Positions 24,866 to 34,179 of a DNA stretch of 64,000 nt are shown here, piece by piece. The stretch is taken from positions 1-64,000 of the forward strand of contig DATCMA010000018.1 in assembly GCA_036563645.1 (NCBI GenBank). Direction: 5' to 3'. The notes below the pieces were generated by a model that was not told where the DNA came from, did not search any database, and was given only the letters and a program-made list of their open reading frames with translations. This DNA is from DATCMA01 sp036563645. Its GTDB lineage: Bacteria > Actinomycetota > Actinomycetes > Mycobacteriales > Micromonosporaceae. The position numbers and the translations under genes were made by a program. Positions within the stretch are counted from its first letter, which is position 1; every line of letters begins with the position of its first letter.

Positions 24866-25588
24866 CTAGCTCAGGCTAAAGAAACCGCCCTCAGCGATCT
24901 TGGCCTTGTCCTCCGCGGTGACCTGGACGTTGGCCGGTGAGAGCAGGAACACCCGGTTGGTCACACGCTCGATCGTACCGCGCAGCCCGAAGGCCAACCC
25001 TGCGGCGAAGTCGACGAGACGACGGGCGTCCGCCTCATCCATCTCCGTGAGATTAATGATCACCGGCACCCCGTCGCGGAAGTGCTCGCCGATCGTCCGC
25101 GCCTCGCGGTAGGTCGTCGGATGGAGCGTGGTGATCTGGTACCGCTGCTCGTCCTCAGACGTTGACGCGCGCTCACGCGACGTCGACTGCGCGGACAGCC
25201 CGAGATCGTCCCGCGTCGAGTAGCTAAGGGTGGACGAGGTGCTGTCTGTGGTGCTGTTCGTCGAGCGAGTGATCGAGCGCACGGTGGCGCGCTCGCTCCG
25301 CTCCGGCGATTCCGTGTCGTGCCGATTCGCGTCAGACGAGCGGGCACTGAGGCGATCGGTGTGGCGCAAGCGGTCGCTTCCCCGAACCCGCGAGAACACT
25401 CCCCGCCGCGGTTCGGGCTCGTCATCGTCGTCACCAAACTCGTTGTCGTTGGTGTACCGGCTGTCCCGGTACCGGGACTCTCGGTAGCTCGCCTTCTCGT
25501 AACCGGTTTCCTCTTCGTAGGCCCGGTCGTGCTCCTCGTCGTCTTCGACGAGACCGAGCCAAACCCCCGCTTTGCGCAGTGCACCCAT
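24866..25588 (-). CDS. sepF: SepF cell division protein
   Basis: 240 aa. It begins with the amphipathic membrane anchor MGALRKAGVWLGLVEDDEE, followed by an acidic, Tyr/Ser/Arg-rich linker (about residues 20-150). The C-terminal SepF domain starts near ITTLHPTTYREARTIGEHFR and ends with FFSLS. SepF tethers FtsZ to the membrane in bacteria without FtsA. ATG at 25588 is chosen because it begins the anchor helix and GGAGGGG precedes it, although the frame is open for 50 codons further up. The linker is longer than usual. Confidence 0.94.
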   Translation of the reverse strand: MGALRKAGVWLGLVEDDEEHDRAYEEETGYEKASYRESRYRDSRYTNDNEFGDDDDEPEPRRGVFSRVRGSDRLRHTDRLSARSSDANRHDTESPERSERATVRSITRSTNSTTDSTSSTLSYSTRDDLGLSAQSTSRERASTSEDEQRYQITTLHPTTYREARTIGEHFRDGVPVIINLTEMDEADARRLVDFAAGLAFGLRGTIERVTNRVFLLSPANVQVTAEDKAKIAEGGFFSLS

Positions 25589-25772
25589 CGCCGCGCCCCT
25601 CCGTCCGCCGTGCGGCACGTCCCCCCGTGCCGTGCCACTGTCGCGCGTGAACACTGCCGTGCTCACTCCTGGGTCGCCTCCCCGTGCCCCTCCGCCAATC
25701 GGGTCGGATCGGACCCCCGACCAGGGGAGACGGTCCAAAAAACACTGATGTAGTTCGTGTCAGAACGTCAGG

Positions 25773-26528
25773 TTACCGCAGCGACGCACGCATTCCGAGC
25801 AATGCGCTGCCGACGCGCACATGTGTCGCCCCATAGCGGATCGCCACTTCGAGATCACCACTCATCCCCGCCGACAGGAGTGACGCCTCGGGAAACTCGC
25901 TCCGGACCCGCTCCGCGATCGCCGCGAGCCGGTCGAACGCCGCTTCCGGTGCCCACCCCAGCGGAGCCACCGCCATCAATCCCGACAGCGTGAGCTCCGG
26001 ATGGTTCGCGACGGCCGTGACGACGGGCAGCAGGCCTCGATCGGCGTCCGCGCTCTCCGGCCACGCGCCGCCGCGATCGGGATCCCCGTCGATGCTCACT
26101 TGGACGAACACCTCGAGCGGATCGGTACGGCCGCCTTCGGCGCGGGAGCGCTGGACCGCCCTCCCCAGGGCTTCCGCCAAGCGGACGCTGTCGACCGACT
26201 GCACGACGTCGGCGTACTGGACCACGGAGCGGCACTTGTTGCGCTGGAGTCGGCCCACGAAGTGCCACCGCACCGCCACGCCGGCCGCCGCGACGGCGGC
26301 GGCCTTCGGGGCCGCTTCCTGGTCCCGGTTCTCGCCCACGTCGGTGATCCCGAGGTCGGCCAGGAGCGTGACGTCACTGGCCGGAAAGGTCTTCGTGACC
26401 GCTACCAGCCGGACCTCAGCCGGATCCCGGCCCGCCGCGGCGCAGGCCTTTGCGATGCGCTCACGAACCCGGGCGTAGTTCTCCGCCAGCTCGGCCCGGC
26501 GCCCAGCGTCGGGGGTGGACGATGCCAT
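25773..26528 (-). CDS. YggS/PROSC-type PLP homeostasis protein
   Basis: 251 aa, a one-domain alanine-racemase-like TIM barrel. The PLP Lys is in LVAVTKTFPASD; further family motifs are DVGENRDQEAAPK, WHFVGRLQRNK, SGLMAVAP and SAGMSGDLEVAI. The family keeps pyridoxal-phosphate levels in balance and is widely found beside ftsZ and sepF. It follows ftsZ by 8 nt. The usual laccase-domain gene that separates the two is absent. Confidence 0.95.
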   Translation of the reverse strand: MASSTPDAGRRAELAENYARVRERIAKACAAAGRDPAEVRLVAVTKTFPASDVTLLADLGITDVGENRDQEAAPKAAAVAAAGVAVRWHFVGRLQRNKCRSVVQYADVVQSVDSVRLAEALGRAVQRSRAEGGRTDPLEVFVQVSIDGDPDRGGAWPESADADRGLLPVVTAVANHPELTLSGLMAVAPLGWAPEAAFDRLAAIAERVRSEFPEASLLSAGMSGDLEVAIRYGATHVRVGSALLGMRASLR

Positions 26529-26536
26529 CGCCGATG

Positions 26537-27649
26537 TCAGGAGCCGTTCTTGAGGAAATCCGGCACATCGACATCGTCAAACAAGACCCGACGAGGCTGG
26601 CTCGGCGGCGGAGGCGGCGTCGCCGGGGTCGGGCCCGCCGTCGGCGACGGCTGGGTCGGCGGCGCGACCTTCCGCGGCGCCTCGGTCGGCTTGTACGACG
26701 GCGTGCCGTTGTCGAAGCCGGCGGCGATCACCGTCACGCGCACCTCGTCGCCGAGCGCGTCATCGATGACGGCGCCGAAGATGATGTTCGCGTCCGGGTG
26801 GGCCGCGTCGGTGACGAGCTGGGCCGCGTCGTTGATCTCGAACAAACCGAGGTCGGAGCCGCCCGCAATGGACAGCAGGACGCCGCGCGCCCCATCCATG
26901 CTCTGCTCCAGCAGCGGGCTGGAGATCGCCGCCTCGGCAGCCTCCACCGCCCGGTTGTCGCCACGGGCGCTGCCGATACCCATCAGGGCGCTGCCCGCGT
27001 TGCTCATCACGCTCTTCACGTCAGCGAAGTCGAGGTTGATCAGACCGGGAGTCGTGATGAGGTCGGTGATGCCTTGGACACCGGAGAGGAGGACCTGGTC
27101 AGCCTGACGGAAGGCGTCCATCATGCTGATCGACCGGTCACCGAGGGCGAGCAGCCGGTCGTTCGGGATGACGATCAGGGTGTCACACTGGGCCCGCAAC
27201 TCCTCGATGCCCGCCTCGGCCTGCACCTGGCGCCGCTTGCCCTCGAACGAGAAGGGCCGAGTCACCACGCCGATGGTCAACGCGCCGAGCTTACGGGCGA
27301 TGTTGGCCACCACCGGCGCCCCACCGGTTCCGGTGCCACCGCCCTCGCCGCAGGTCACGAAGACCATGTCGGCGCCCTTGAGCACCTCCTCGATCTCATC
27401 ACGGTGATCCTCCGCGGCATTTCTGCCGACTTCCGGATTAGCTCCAGCACCGAGACCGCGGGTAAGCTCCCGCCCCACGTCCAACTTGACGTCGGCGTCG
27501 CTCATCAACAGCGCCTGGGCATCCGTGTTGATCGCGATGAACTCGACGCCCTTCAAGCCAACCTCGATCATCCGGTTGACGGCGTTGACTCCGCCGCCCC
27601 CGATGCCGACGACCTTGATGACCGCCAGGTAGTTGTGCGGAGGTGTCAC
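26537..27649 (-). CDS. ftsZ: Cell division GTPase FtsZ
   Basis: 370 aa. The tubulin-like GTPase forms the Z-ring. The signature CGEGGGTGTGGAP, GGGGVNAVNRM at the start and the catalytic T7 loop NLDFADVKSVM are intact. A Pro-rich linker (about 320-355) joins the C-terminal peptide DDVDVPDFLKNG, which binds SepF. The GTG start has GGAAGG upstream and a promoter in the 285-bp gap before it. Confidence 0.97.
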   Translation of the reverse strand: MTPPHNYLAVIKVVGIGGGGVNAVNRMIEVGLKGVEFIAINTDAQALLMSDADVKLDVGRELTRGLGAGANPEVGRNAAEDHRDEIEEVLKGADMVFVTCGEGGGTGTGGAPVVANIARKLGALTIGVVTRPFSFEGKRRQVQAEAGIEELRAQCDTLIVIPNDRLLALGDRSISMMDAFRQADQVLLSGVQGITDLITTPGLINLDFADVKSVMSNAGSALMGIGSARGDNRAVEAAEAAISSPLLEQSMDGARGVLLSIAGGSDLGLFEINDAAQLVTDAAHPDANIIFGAVIDDALGDEVRVTVIAAGFDNGTPSYKPTEAPRKVAPPTQPSPTAGPTPATPPPPPSQPRRVLFDDVDVPDFLKNGS

Positions 27650-27752
27650 CGGTGTGCCTTCCCTTCCGAGATCCGCGGACCTCGATCGCCGCGGCCCGGC
27701 CAGACCGCAATCGACGACCGCTCGGTACGAGAGGACGAAGGGTAACCCTCAC

Positions 27753-27781
27753 CCTCTACTAGAGGCTTAGAGTTATGTCAA
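27753..27781 (-). promoter_or_regulatory. Promoter for ftsZ
   Basis: On the minus strand TTGACA (27781-27776), a 17-bp spacer and TAGAGG (27758-27753) form a near-consensus sigma-70-type promoter about 105 bp before the ftsZ start. The -10 overlaps a small palindrome, CCTCTACTAGAGG. A dedicated ftsZ promoter in the ftsQ-ftsZ gap is known from other actinobacteria. Confidence 0.7.
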
Positions 27782-27934
27782 CCTCCAAGGCTCTTCGGGC
27801 AACGTATGCGGAGCATCGGCGCGATCCAAGAACCAACGCGGCGTGTCGCCGTGTTGGTGCACACTCCCGGCGGAAATTCCGCCGTACGACCGTCTCTCGC
27901 CCGTGGTCAGGCCCGGCCAACGCCCGTCGCTCCG

Positions 27935-28786
27935 TTAACGAATCGTCACCACATCGGGAGCACTGACATCGATGGTTTTGCCCGGCTGGGGAAGCAAAGC
28001 AGTCGCCACCCGGGCCTTGGTCTCGTTGTCGGATGAGTCTCCCCATACGACGCTTCGCCCACCTCGCAGCTTTACCGTGATCCGAGCCGGGCCAGCCACC
28101 TCGATTTCAACCAACTGTCCACGTAGCTCGGTGGTGAGTGCCGCCAAGACCTCCAATCCCGCACGAGTCGCCGAGTCCTCCGGACCCGGGGTCGCCACGC
28201 GCAGCACCGGCAGGTCAGCCGGGCGCTTGCTGACCGTCTGGAACACCACTCCGGTGGCGTCGATCACCGCGTATCGTCCGCTCTGCGGCACGACCGCCTC
28301 CGGACGCCGCTCCACCACCTGGATGTGCAGGGTGTGGGGCCAGTCGCGCGTGACCGTCACCCGAGCCACCGGCGGCAGCGCCGCCACGCGGTCGCGGACC
28401 GCGTCGACGTCCACCCGGGCCAGGGAGATCCCGTCGGGGACGCCGGCGGCGGCCCGGATCTCCGCGGGGGTGAGCAGCTCCCCACCGGTCACTCGGACCT
28501 CGCGGATTCCGAAGAGGGCGGTGCCGTAGACGAGCCACACCCCCACGCCCACCAACGCCAGGCCGCCACTGACGATCGCCCATGGCAGGAGAGCCCGCAG
28601 GCGCCGACGGCGGGCCCGCTGCATGAAGCGCCGCACGGACGGCGGCACGGCGTCCCGGTCCGCACGCACCAAGCGCCACCGACGCTCCGCCGCGCCGCCG
28701 CGCCCCGCTCGGCTACTCGGTCCGGTCACCCCCGCGGTGGGACCCCGCCCCACCGGGCCGACGCGCCGCGAACGGACCGGGGTCAT
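27935..28786 (-). CDS. ftsQ: Cell division protein FtsQ (DivIB)
   Basis: 283 aa. A basic cytoplasmic N-terminus of ~85 residues leads to one membrane helix (LLPWAIVSGGLALVGVGVWL). The POTRA domain begins FGIREVRVTGGELLTPAEIR, followed by the FtsQ beta domain (QVVERRPEAVVPQSGRYAVI). FtsQ links FtsZ-ring assembly to septal wall synthesis with FtsL. Its ATG overlaps the murC stop by 4 nt. Confidence 0.94.
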   Translation of the reverse strand: MTPVRSRRVGPVGRGPTAGVTGPSSRAGRGGAAERRWRLVRADRDAVPPSVRRFMQRARRRRLRALLPWAIVSGGLALVGVGVWLVYGTALFGIREVRVTGGELLTPAEIRAAAGVPDGISLARVDVDAVRDRVAALPPVARVTVTRDWPHTLHIQVVERRPEAVVPQSGRYAVIDATGVVFQTVSKRPADLPVLRVATPGPEDSATRAGLEVLAALTTELRGQLVEIEVAGPARITVKLRGGRSVVWGDSSDNETKARVATALLPQPGKTIDVSAPDVVTIR

Positions 28787-30261
28787 CCGGCGTCCACGGC
28801 GGCCGTGCCCGGGCGCTGGTCCGGCGACGCGGGTGGCTCGGCCGCCGCGTTCGCCAGCGCGGTGAGCAGTTCATCAGCCATCAACGAGATCGGCGGAGCG
28901 CCCATGGTCACCACCACGTCCCCGGGCCGCGCCCGACGCACGACCTCCGCGGGAACGTCCTCCCAGGACGGTATGAAGATCTTCCGATCGTCGGGAAGCG
29001 GCACCGCGGCCGTCAACGCCACCCCGCCCTCACCGGGCTGGCGTTCTTCACCAGGGGCGTAAACCTCCAAAATGATCGCCTCGTCCGCGATCGCCAGCGC
29101 GGCGGCCAGCTCGGCTTGGAGATCCCGCGTCCGGTAGAGCCGGTACGGCTGGTAGACGACGATCAACCGCCCGTCGCCGGCGACGTCGCGCAGGGTCTGC
29201 AACGCGGCGGTCACCGAGGTCGGGTGGTAGGCGTACTCGTCGTAGACCTGCACCCCCGCCGCGACTCCCCTGCGCTCGAAGCGTCGACGCACTCCGGGGA
29301 AGGCCGCCAACGCCTCGACCGCGGCCGACAGGGGAACGCCGAGCTTGAGGGCGGTCAGCACCGCGGCGGCGCTGTTGAGCCCGAGATGCCGGCCCGGCAC
29401 CGGCATGGTGATCTCGCCGAGCGGCTCGCCATGGAGCTCGGCGAGGTATCGCACTCCGCGGGCCGAGGAGGTGATGTTGGAGATCCGCAGGTCGGCGTCC
29501 TCGGCCTCGCCGTACGTGAAGACCCGCCGCTGCTCCCCCCGCAGCACGGCGGCGAGTTCCCGGGTGCCCGGATCGTCGGCGCACGTGACGACGAAGCCGT
29601 CCGGATCGGTCAGCCGGGCGAAGTCAGCGAACGTCGCCGACAGCGTGGCGAGGTCTCCGTAGGTGTTGAGATGGTCTGTATCGATATTTGTGATGATCGC
29701 CACATATGGCCGGTACAAGAGGAATGACCGGTCGCTCTCATCCGCTTCGGCGACGAAGTACTGGCCGGTGCCGTGGTGGGCGTTGGACCCGACTTCGGAG
29801 ATCTCACCACCGATGACGAACGACGGATCCTCGCCCGCCCGCTGGAGGATCAGCGTCACCATCGAGGTCGTCGTCGTCTTGCCGTGGGTGCCGGACACGG
29901 CGATCGCGCGCCGGCCGGTCATCGCCGCGGCGAGCGCCTCGGATCGGTGGAGGACGCGCAGGCCTCGCCGCCGCGCCTCGACGAGCTCCACGTGATCCTG
30001 AGGGATGGCCGAGGAATAGATCACCGTGTCCACGCCGTCCAAGTTGGACGGATCGTGCTGCATGTAGATGGTGCCGCCGAGCGCGCGCAGGCCGGCGAGG
30101 GATGGCCACTCGCGCAGCTCGCTGCCGGATACCCGCAGGCCCCGGGTGAGCAGGAGGCGAGCCAGACCGCTCATCCCGACTCCGCCAATGCCGATGAGGT
30201 GAACGGCGCCCAGCTCCTCGGCGGAGACCGTCCCGGCGGGCAGAAACTCAGCGGTGTTCAC
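28783..30261 (-). CDS. murC: UDP-N-acetylmuramate-L-alanine ligase
   Basis: 492 aa. Adds L-Ala to UDP-MurNAc, the first peptide step. The Rossmann-like first domain opens with VHLIGIGGVGMSGLARLL, the ATP-binding loop is GTHGKTTTTSM, and YHPTSVTAALQTLRD marks the C-terminal domain. It lies between murG (63-nt gap) and ftsQ (overlap). murB is not in the window. Confidence 0.96.
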   Translation of the reverse strand: MNTAEFLPAGTVSAEELGAVHLIGIGGVGMSGLARLLLTRGLRVSGSELREWPSLAGLRALGGTIYMQHDPSNLDGVDTVIYSSAIPQDHVELVEARRRGLRVLHRSEALAAAMTGRRAIAVSGTHGKTTTTSMVTLILQRAGEDPSFVIGGEISEVGSNAHHGTGQYFVAEADESDRSFLLYRPYVAIITNIDTDHLNTYGDLATLSATFADFARLTDPDGFVVTCADDPGTRELAAVLRGEQRRVFTYGEAEDADLRISNITSSARGVRYLAELHGEPLGEITMPVPGRHLGLNSAAAVLTALKLGVPLSAAVEALAAFPGVRRRFERRGVAAGVQVYDEYAYHPTSVTAALQTLRDVAGDGRLIVVYQPYRLYRTRDLQAELAAALAIADEAIILEVYAPGEERQPGEGGVALTAAVPLPDDRKIFIPSWEDVPAEVVRRARPGDVVVTMGAPPISLMADELLTALANAAAEPPASPDQRPGTAAVDAG

Positions 30262-30324
30262 AGGATCACACCCTCCTGTTGCCTGGCGCGAGCCTCGCGC
30301 GTTGACAGACTCCTGCTGGGCGGC

Positions 30325-31434
30325 TCATGCTGCCAAAACTGCCTCATAGACGAAGTCCAACAGCGCCTCATCACCGTCACGCCGGCCGTACGCGGCCGCC
30401 GCGGCCCCCATCGCCGCCAGCCGGTTGGGGTCACGGATCAGCGGGATGACGTTCCGCTCGATCCACCCAGGACTGATCTCACTGTCGTCGACGAGGAGAC
30501 CACCACCGGCCTCCACAATCGGCAGCGCGTTCCTCTTCTGTTCCTGGTTGCTGTGCGGGTACGGCACATAGACCGCGGGCAGCCCCACAGCCGCCACCTC
30601 CGCGCAGGTCATCGCGCCACCCCGGCACAGCATCAAGTCGGCCGCGGCGTACCCCAGCTCCATCTCCGACAGGTACGGCACCGTGACGTACGGCACCGGG
30701 AGATCGCTGGGGATCTCGACCGGCTCATTGCGCGCCCCGATCACGTGGAGGACCTGCACACCCGCGTTGGCGAGCTGTTTGGCCGCACCAGCGACCGCCA
30801 GGTTGATGGACCGTGCCCCCTGCGAGCCACCACAGACGAACAACGTCGGACGGTCGAGGTCCAAACCGAAGTGGGCGCGGGCCTGCGCGCGCATCGCGGC
30901 GCGGTCGAGCTGCGCGATTGAACGCCGCAACGGCACGCCGACCACCCGCGCCTTGCGCAGGGCCTCAGACTGCACCGGCTGGTGAGGAAACCCGACGGCG
31001 ACGTGCTTGGTCAGCTTCATGCCGAGCCGGTTGGCGATTCCCGGCGGCACGTTCACCTCGTGAATGACGATCGGGATCTCGCGTCGCCACGCCGCGAGAT
31101 ACGCGGGCACCGAGACGTAGCCACCGAACCCGAGGACCACGTCAGCCCGCACCTCGTCGAGAATCTTTCCAGCAGCGCGGGCCGCCTTCCACATCCGGTT
31201 CGGGGTACGCATCAGGTCCATGTTTACCGCCCGTGGGAGCTGATGCGCCGGGATCTGCCGCAGATCGTAACCACGTGGCGGGATGAGCTCGTTCTCGAGG
31301 CCTTTCGGCGTGCCCAGACAGGTGATCCGAACGCTGGGATCGTGCCGTCGCAGGCAATCGGCGAAGGCGAGCAGGGGGTAGATATGCCCGCCGGTCCCGC
31401 CACCCGCGAGCACGATCGACCGCAGCGGACCCAT
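30325..31434 (-). CDS. murG: Lipid II synthase, UDP-GlcNAc transferase MurG
   Basis: About 369 aa, GT28 family. It adds GlcNAc to lipid I at the inner membrane face. The N-domain loop is AGGGTGGHIYPLLA; the C-domain UDP-GlcNAc site includes FVCGGSQGARSIN and LCRGGAMTCAEVAA, then YPHSNQEQKRNA. ATG at 31434 is preferred over the open upstream GTG because GAGGAG is placed correctly before it. Confidence 0.96.
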   Translation of the reverse strand: MGPLRSIVLAGGGTGGHIYPLLAFADCLRRHDPSVRITCLGTPKGLENELIPPRGYDLRQIPAHQLPRAVNMDLMRTPNRMWKAARAAGKILDEVRADVVLGFGGYVSVPAYLAAWRREIPIVIHEVNVPPGIANRLGMKLTKHVAVGFPHQPVQSEALRKARVVGVPLRRSIAQLDRAAMRAQARAHFGLDLDRPTLFVCGGSQGARSINLAVAGAAKQLANAGVQVLHVIGARNEPVEIPSDLPVPYVTVPYLSEMELGYAAADLMLCRGGAMTCAEVAAVGLPAVYVPYPHSNQEQKRNALPIVEAGGGLLVDDSEISPGWIERNVIPLIRDPNRLAAMGAAAAAYGRRDGDEALLDFVYEAVLAA

Positions 31435-31494
31435 AGCGACTCCTCTCGCTCCTGTCACCGCCTGGCGGTACGAGCCAGCCCGGCTCGCGCCGCG

Positions 31495-32958
31495 TTAACC
31501 GCGCCGCTGCCCAGACCCCGCCCTGTCGGCGCTCGACGACGGTCGCGAGGAATCGACCCGTCTTGATTCGCGGGGCAGCGGTGGCAATGGTGCCCAGAGT
31601 AGTCGGACCCATCGGGCCGGCGGACGGGCGTGGAGGGCTCGCGCCGCATCCGGCTCCGCGCGGGCGAAGGAGGCGAGCATGCCGACCGCGGCCATGGTCA
31701 CCACGAGGGCGCTGCCGCCGTCGGAGATGAACGGCAACGGCAAACCGGTGATGGGAAGGAGCCCCACCACCCCGCCGATGTTGATGACCGCCTGGCCGAC
31801 GAGCCACGACGTCACGCCGGCAGCGGCCAAGCGACGGAACGGATCCTCGACGCGCCGCGCGATCCGCAGTCCGGTGTAGGCCAGGACCGAGTACAGCGCG
31901 AGCACCACCATGCAGCCGACGACGCCGAGTTCCTCGGCGAGGATGGCGAAGATGAAGTCGTTGTGGGCTTCGGGGACGTACCCCCACTTGAGGCGGCTCG
32001 TCCCCAGGCCGACGCCGAACCAACCGCCGTTGCCGATCGCGTACCGCGCTTGGAGCGCCTGGTAGCAGTTGTCGAGCTTGCACTCCTCCGGCGGGGTGAG
32101 GAACGAGGTCAACCGGGCGAGGCGGTAGTTCTCCGCACCCGCTGCGCCGGAGCCGGCCCCCAGGGAGGCGGCGGCGATGAGCAGGCCGATGCCGATCAGA
32201 CCGACCAGCGAGAGGGTGGCGAAGACGCGCAAGCGCACCCCCGCCGCCCACAGCATCCCGACCAGGAGGGCGAGCAGGCACAGCATGGTGCCCAGGTCGT
32301 TGTAGCCGACCAGCAGGAACAGCAAGCCGACGACCGGGAAGAGCGGTACGGCCAGCTCCCGCCAGTAGCCGAGAAGGGCGTTCTTCCGCGCCAGGACGTC
32401 TGCCCCCCAGACGACCAGCGCGAACTTGGCGAACTCACCGGGTTGGACGTTGAGCGGGCCGAAGGACAGCGACAGCAAGCTGCCGCCGATCGGTCCAATC
32501 TGCACCCGGTCGGTCTGCATCAGCGAGGCGGCCACGTTCATCAGGACGAGGAGGCCGAGCAGACCGAGGGCGACGATCATGAGGAAGCGCGCGAGGGCGC
32601 GATAGGTCCGCACCGGCAGCCGCTGGCATAGCCAGAACAGGACGAGCCCGACCACGGCGAACGTCGCCTGGCTGCGCAGCATCGCAAAGGCGCTGCCGTT
32701 GGTGACGTAGGCGATGACGCTGCTCGCCGAGAACACCATGGTCAGGCCGATCACCAGCAACAGACCGGAGCTGGAGATCAGCAGGTAATAGGAGGCCAGC
32801 GGCCGTGCCAGCAGGCCGCGCAACGCCGCCAGCCCTCCGGCGAGCCCACGCGGCGGGTTCGGGCGTGCCGAACCGGATTGCCCGGCCCGATCGGCCAGGC
32901 CGGACAATCCGGTCACGTGTGAACGGCCGCCCCCGCGATCGGCGCCTCCCTCCGCCAT
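31495..32958 (-). CDS. ftsW: SEDS glycosyltransferase FtsW
   Basis: About 487 aa. SEDS peptidoglycan polymerase working with FtsI at the septum. About ten membrane segments start near residue 55 after a Gly/Arg-rich cytoplasmic tail. SEDS landmarks seen are LTMVFSASSV, NVQPGEFAKFALVVW, VGYNDLGTML, PEAHNDFIFAILAEELG and PLPFISDGGSALV. The C-terminal tail is Arg/Ser/Pro-rich. The upstream partner mraY ends 123 bp away; murD, which normally lies there, is missing. Confidence 0.94.
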   Translation of the reverse strand: MAEGGADRGGGRSHVTGLSGLADRAGQSGSARPNPPRGLAGGLAALRGLLARPLASYYLLISSSGLLLVIGLTMVFSASSVIAYVTNGSAFAMLRSQATFAVVGLVLFWLCQRLPVRTYRALARFLMIVALGLLGLLVLMNVAASLMQTDRVQIGPIGGSLLSLSFGPLNVQPGEFAKFALVVWGADVLARKNALLGYWRELAVPLFPVVGLLFLLVGYNDLGTMLCLLALLVGMLWAAGVRLRVFATLSLVGLIGIGLLIAAASLGAGSGAAGAENYRLARLTSFLTPPEECKLDNCYQALQARYAIGNGGWFGVGLGTSRLKWGYVPEAHNDFIFAILAEELGVVGCMVVLALYSVLAYTGLRIARRVEDPFRRLAAAGVTSWLVGQAVINIGGVVGLLPITGLPLPFISDGGSALVVTMAAVGMLASFARAEPDAARALHARPPARWVRLLWAPLPPLPRESRRVDSSRPSSSADRAGSGQRRG

Positions 32959-33081
32959 GTGCCCCATCATCGCGGGCACGTCGGGCGGATCAGGGCACAC
33001 CCGCCCGGCGTGTCGCGTTGATCAACAGGCGCGTTCCCCACTCTGGGTGGCATCCGGCGCACGACGCCTGAGGACGCGGGA

Positions 33082-34179
33082 TCAGGTGATCGCGGCGAGG
33101 AAGTCGCCGTAGAAGAGGACGAGGCCGATCGCTACCCCGAGGCCAGCGATGATCCAGAAGCGCACCACGATGTTGACCTCGCTCCACCCCGCGAGCTCGA
33201 AGTGGTGCTGCAGCGGCGACATCCGGAACACCCGCTTACCGGTGGTCTTGAAGGAAATGATCTGAATGACCACCGACATCGTGATGATCACGAAGAGCGC
33301 GCCGATGATCGGAAGCAACAGCATCGTGCGGGTGGCCATCGCGAGACCCGCGATCAGTCCGCCAAGACCCAGCGCGCCGGTATCGCCCATGAAGATGCGA
33401 GCGGGCGAGGTGTTCCACCACAGGAAACCCACACACGCGCCGGCGGCGGCCCCAGCGATCAGCGCGATCTCCAGCGGATCCCGGACCGCGTAGCAATACT
33501 TGAGGGGGTAGTTGGGGTCGGCGCACCAGTGGCGGTACTGCCAGAAGGCGATTAACGCGTAGGCGCCGAGCACCATGACGGAGGTCCCGGTCGCCAACCC
33601 GTCCAACCCATCGGTCAGGTTCACCGCGTTGGTCGTGGCCATCACCACCGCGATAAAGATGATCACGGAGGCGACCTTGCCGACGTCCAACCAGTCGATG
33701 TCCCGGATGAACGAGATGGTGGTGCTCCCGACGGTCTCCCCGTTGGTGCTCGGGAAGTAGAGCGCGATAACCCCGAAGACCGCGCCCACGAGCATCTGCC
33801 CGAGGAGCTTGCCGCGCGCGCTGAGCCCCGCGCTGTTGCGCCGACGCACCTTGAGGAAGTCATCGATGAAGCCCACGGCGCCGGCGAACACCATCAGGCC
33901 GAGCAACACCAACGCCGTGATCGTGGGCCCGACTTGGGCAATCTGCTGCTCCGGCAGGGTGGTCAGCGCGAAGTGTCCGGCCACGTACGCGATGACCGTG
34001 GCGGTGATGAAGATGACGCCGCCCATCGTCGGCGTGCCCTTCTTGCCCTGGTGCGTGACCGGCCCCACGGCCCGGATCGGCTGACCAGCCTTGAGCGCGG
34101 TGAAGACCCGGATACCCAGTGGCGTCGTGAACAGCGAGATGATGAACGCCACCGCCGCCGCGACGATGACCGCTCTCAC
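33082..34179 (-). CDS. mraY: Phospho-MurNAc-pentapeptide translocase MraY
   Basis: 365 aa integral membrane enzyme making lipid I from UDP-MurNAc-pentapeptide and undecaprenyl phosphate. Visible signatures are KKGTPTMGGVIF, the DD of GFIDDFLKVRRRN, NAVNLTDGLDGLA and FMGDTGALGLGG, and the HHH-type loop MSPLQHHFELAGWSE near the end. GTG at 34179 overlaps the murF stop by 4 nt. Confidence 0.97.
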   Translation of the reverse strand: MRAVIVAAAVAFIISLFTTPLGIRVFTALKAGQPIRAVGPVTHQGKKGTPTMGGVIFITATVIAYVAGHFALTTLPEQQIAQVGPTITALVLLGLMVFAGAVGFIDDFLKVRRRNSAGLSARGKLLGQMLVGAVFGVIALYFPSTNGETVGSTTISFIRDIDWLDVGKVASVIIFIAVVMATTNAVNLTDGLDGLATGTSVMVLGAYALIAFWQYRHWCADPNYPLKYCYAVRDPLEIALIAGAAAGACVGFLWWNTSPARIFMGDTGALGLGGLIAGLAMATRTMLLLPIIGALFVIITMSVVIQIISFKTTGKRVFRMSPLQHHFELAGWSEVNIVVRFWIIAGLGVAIGLVLFYGDFLAAIT

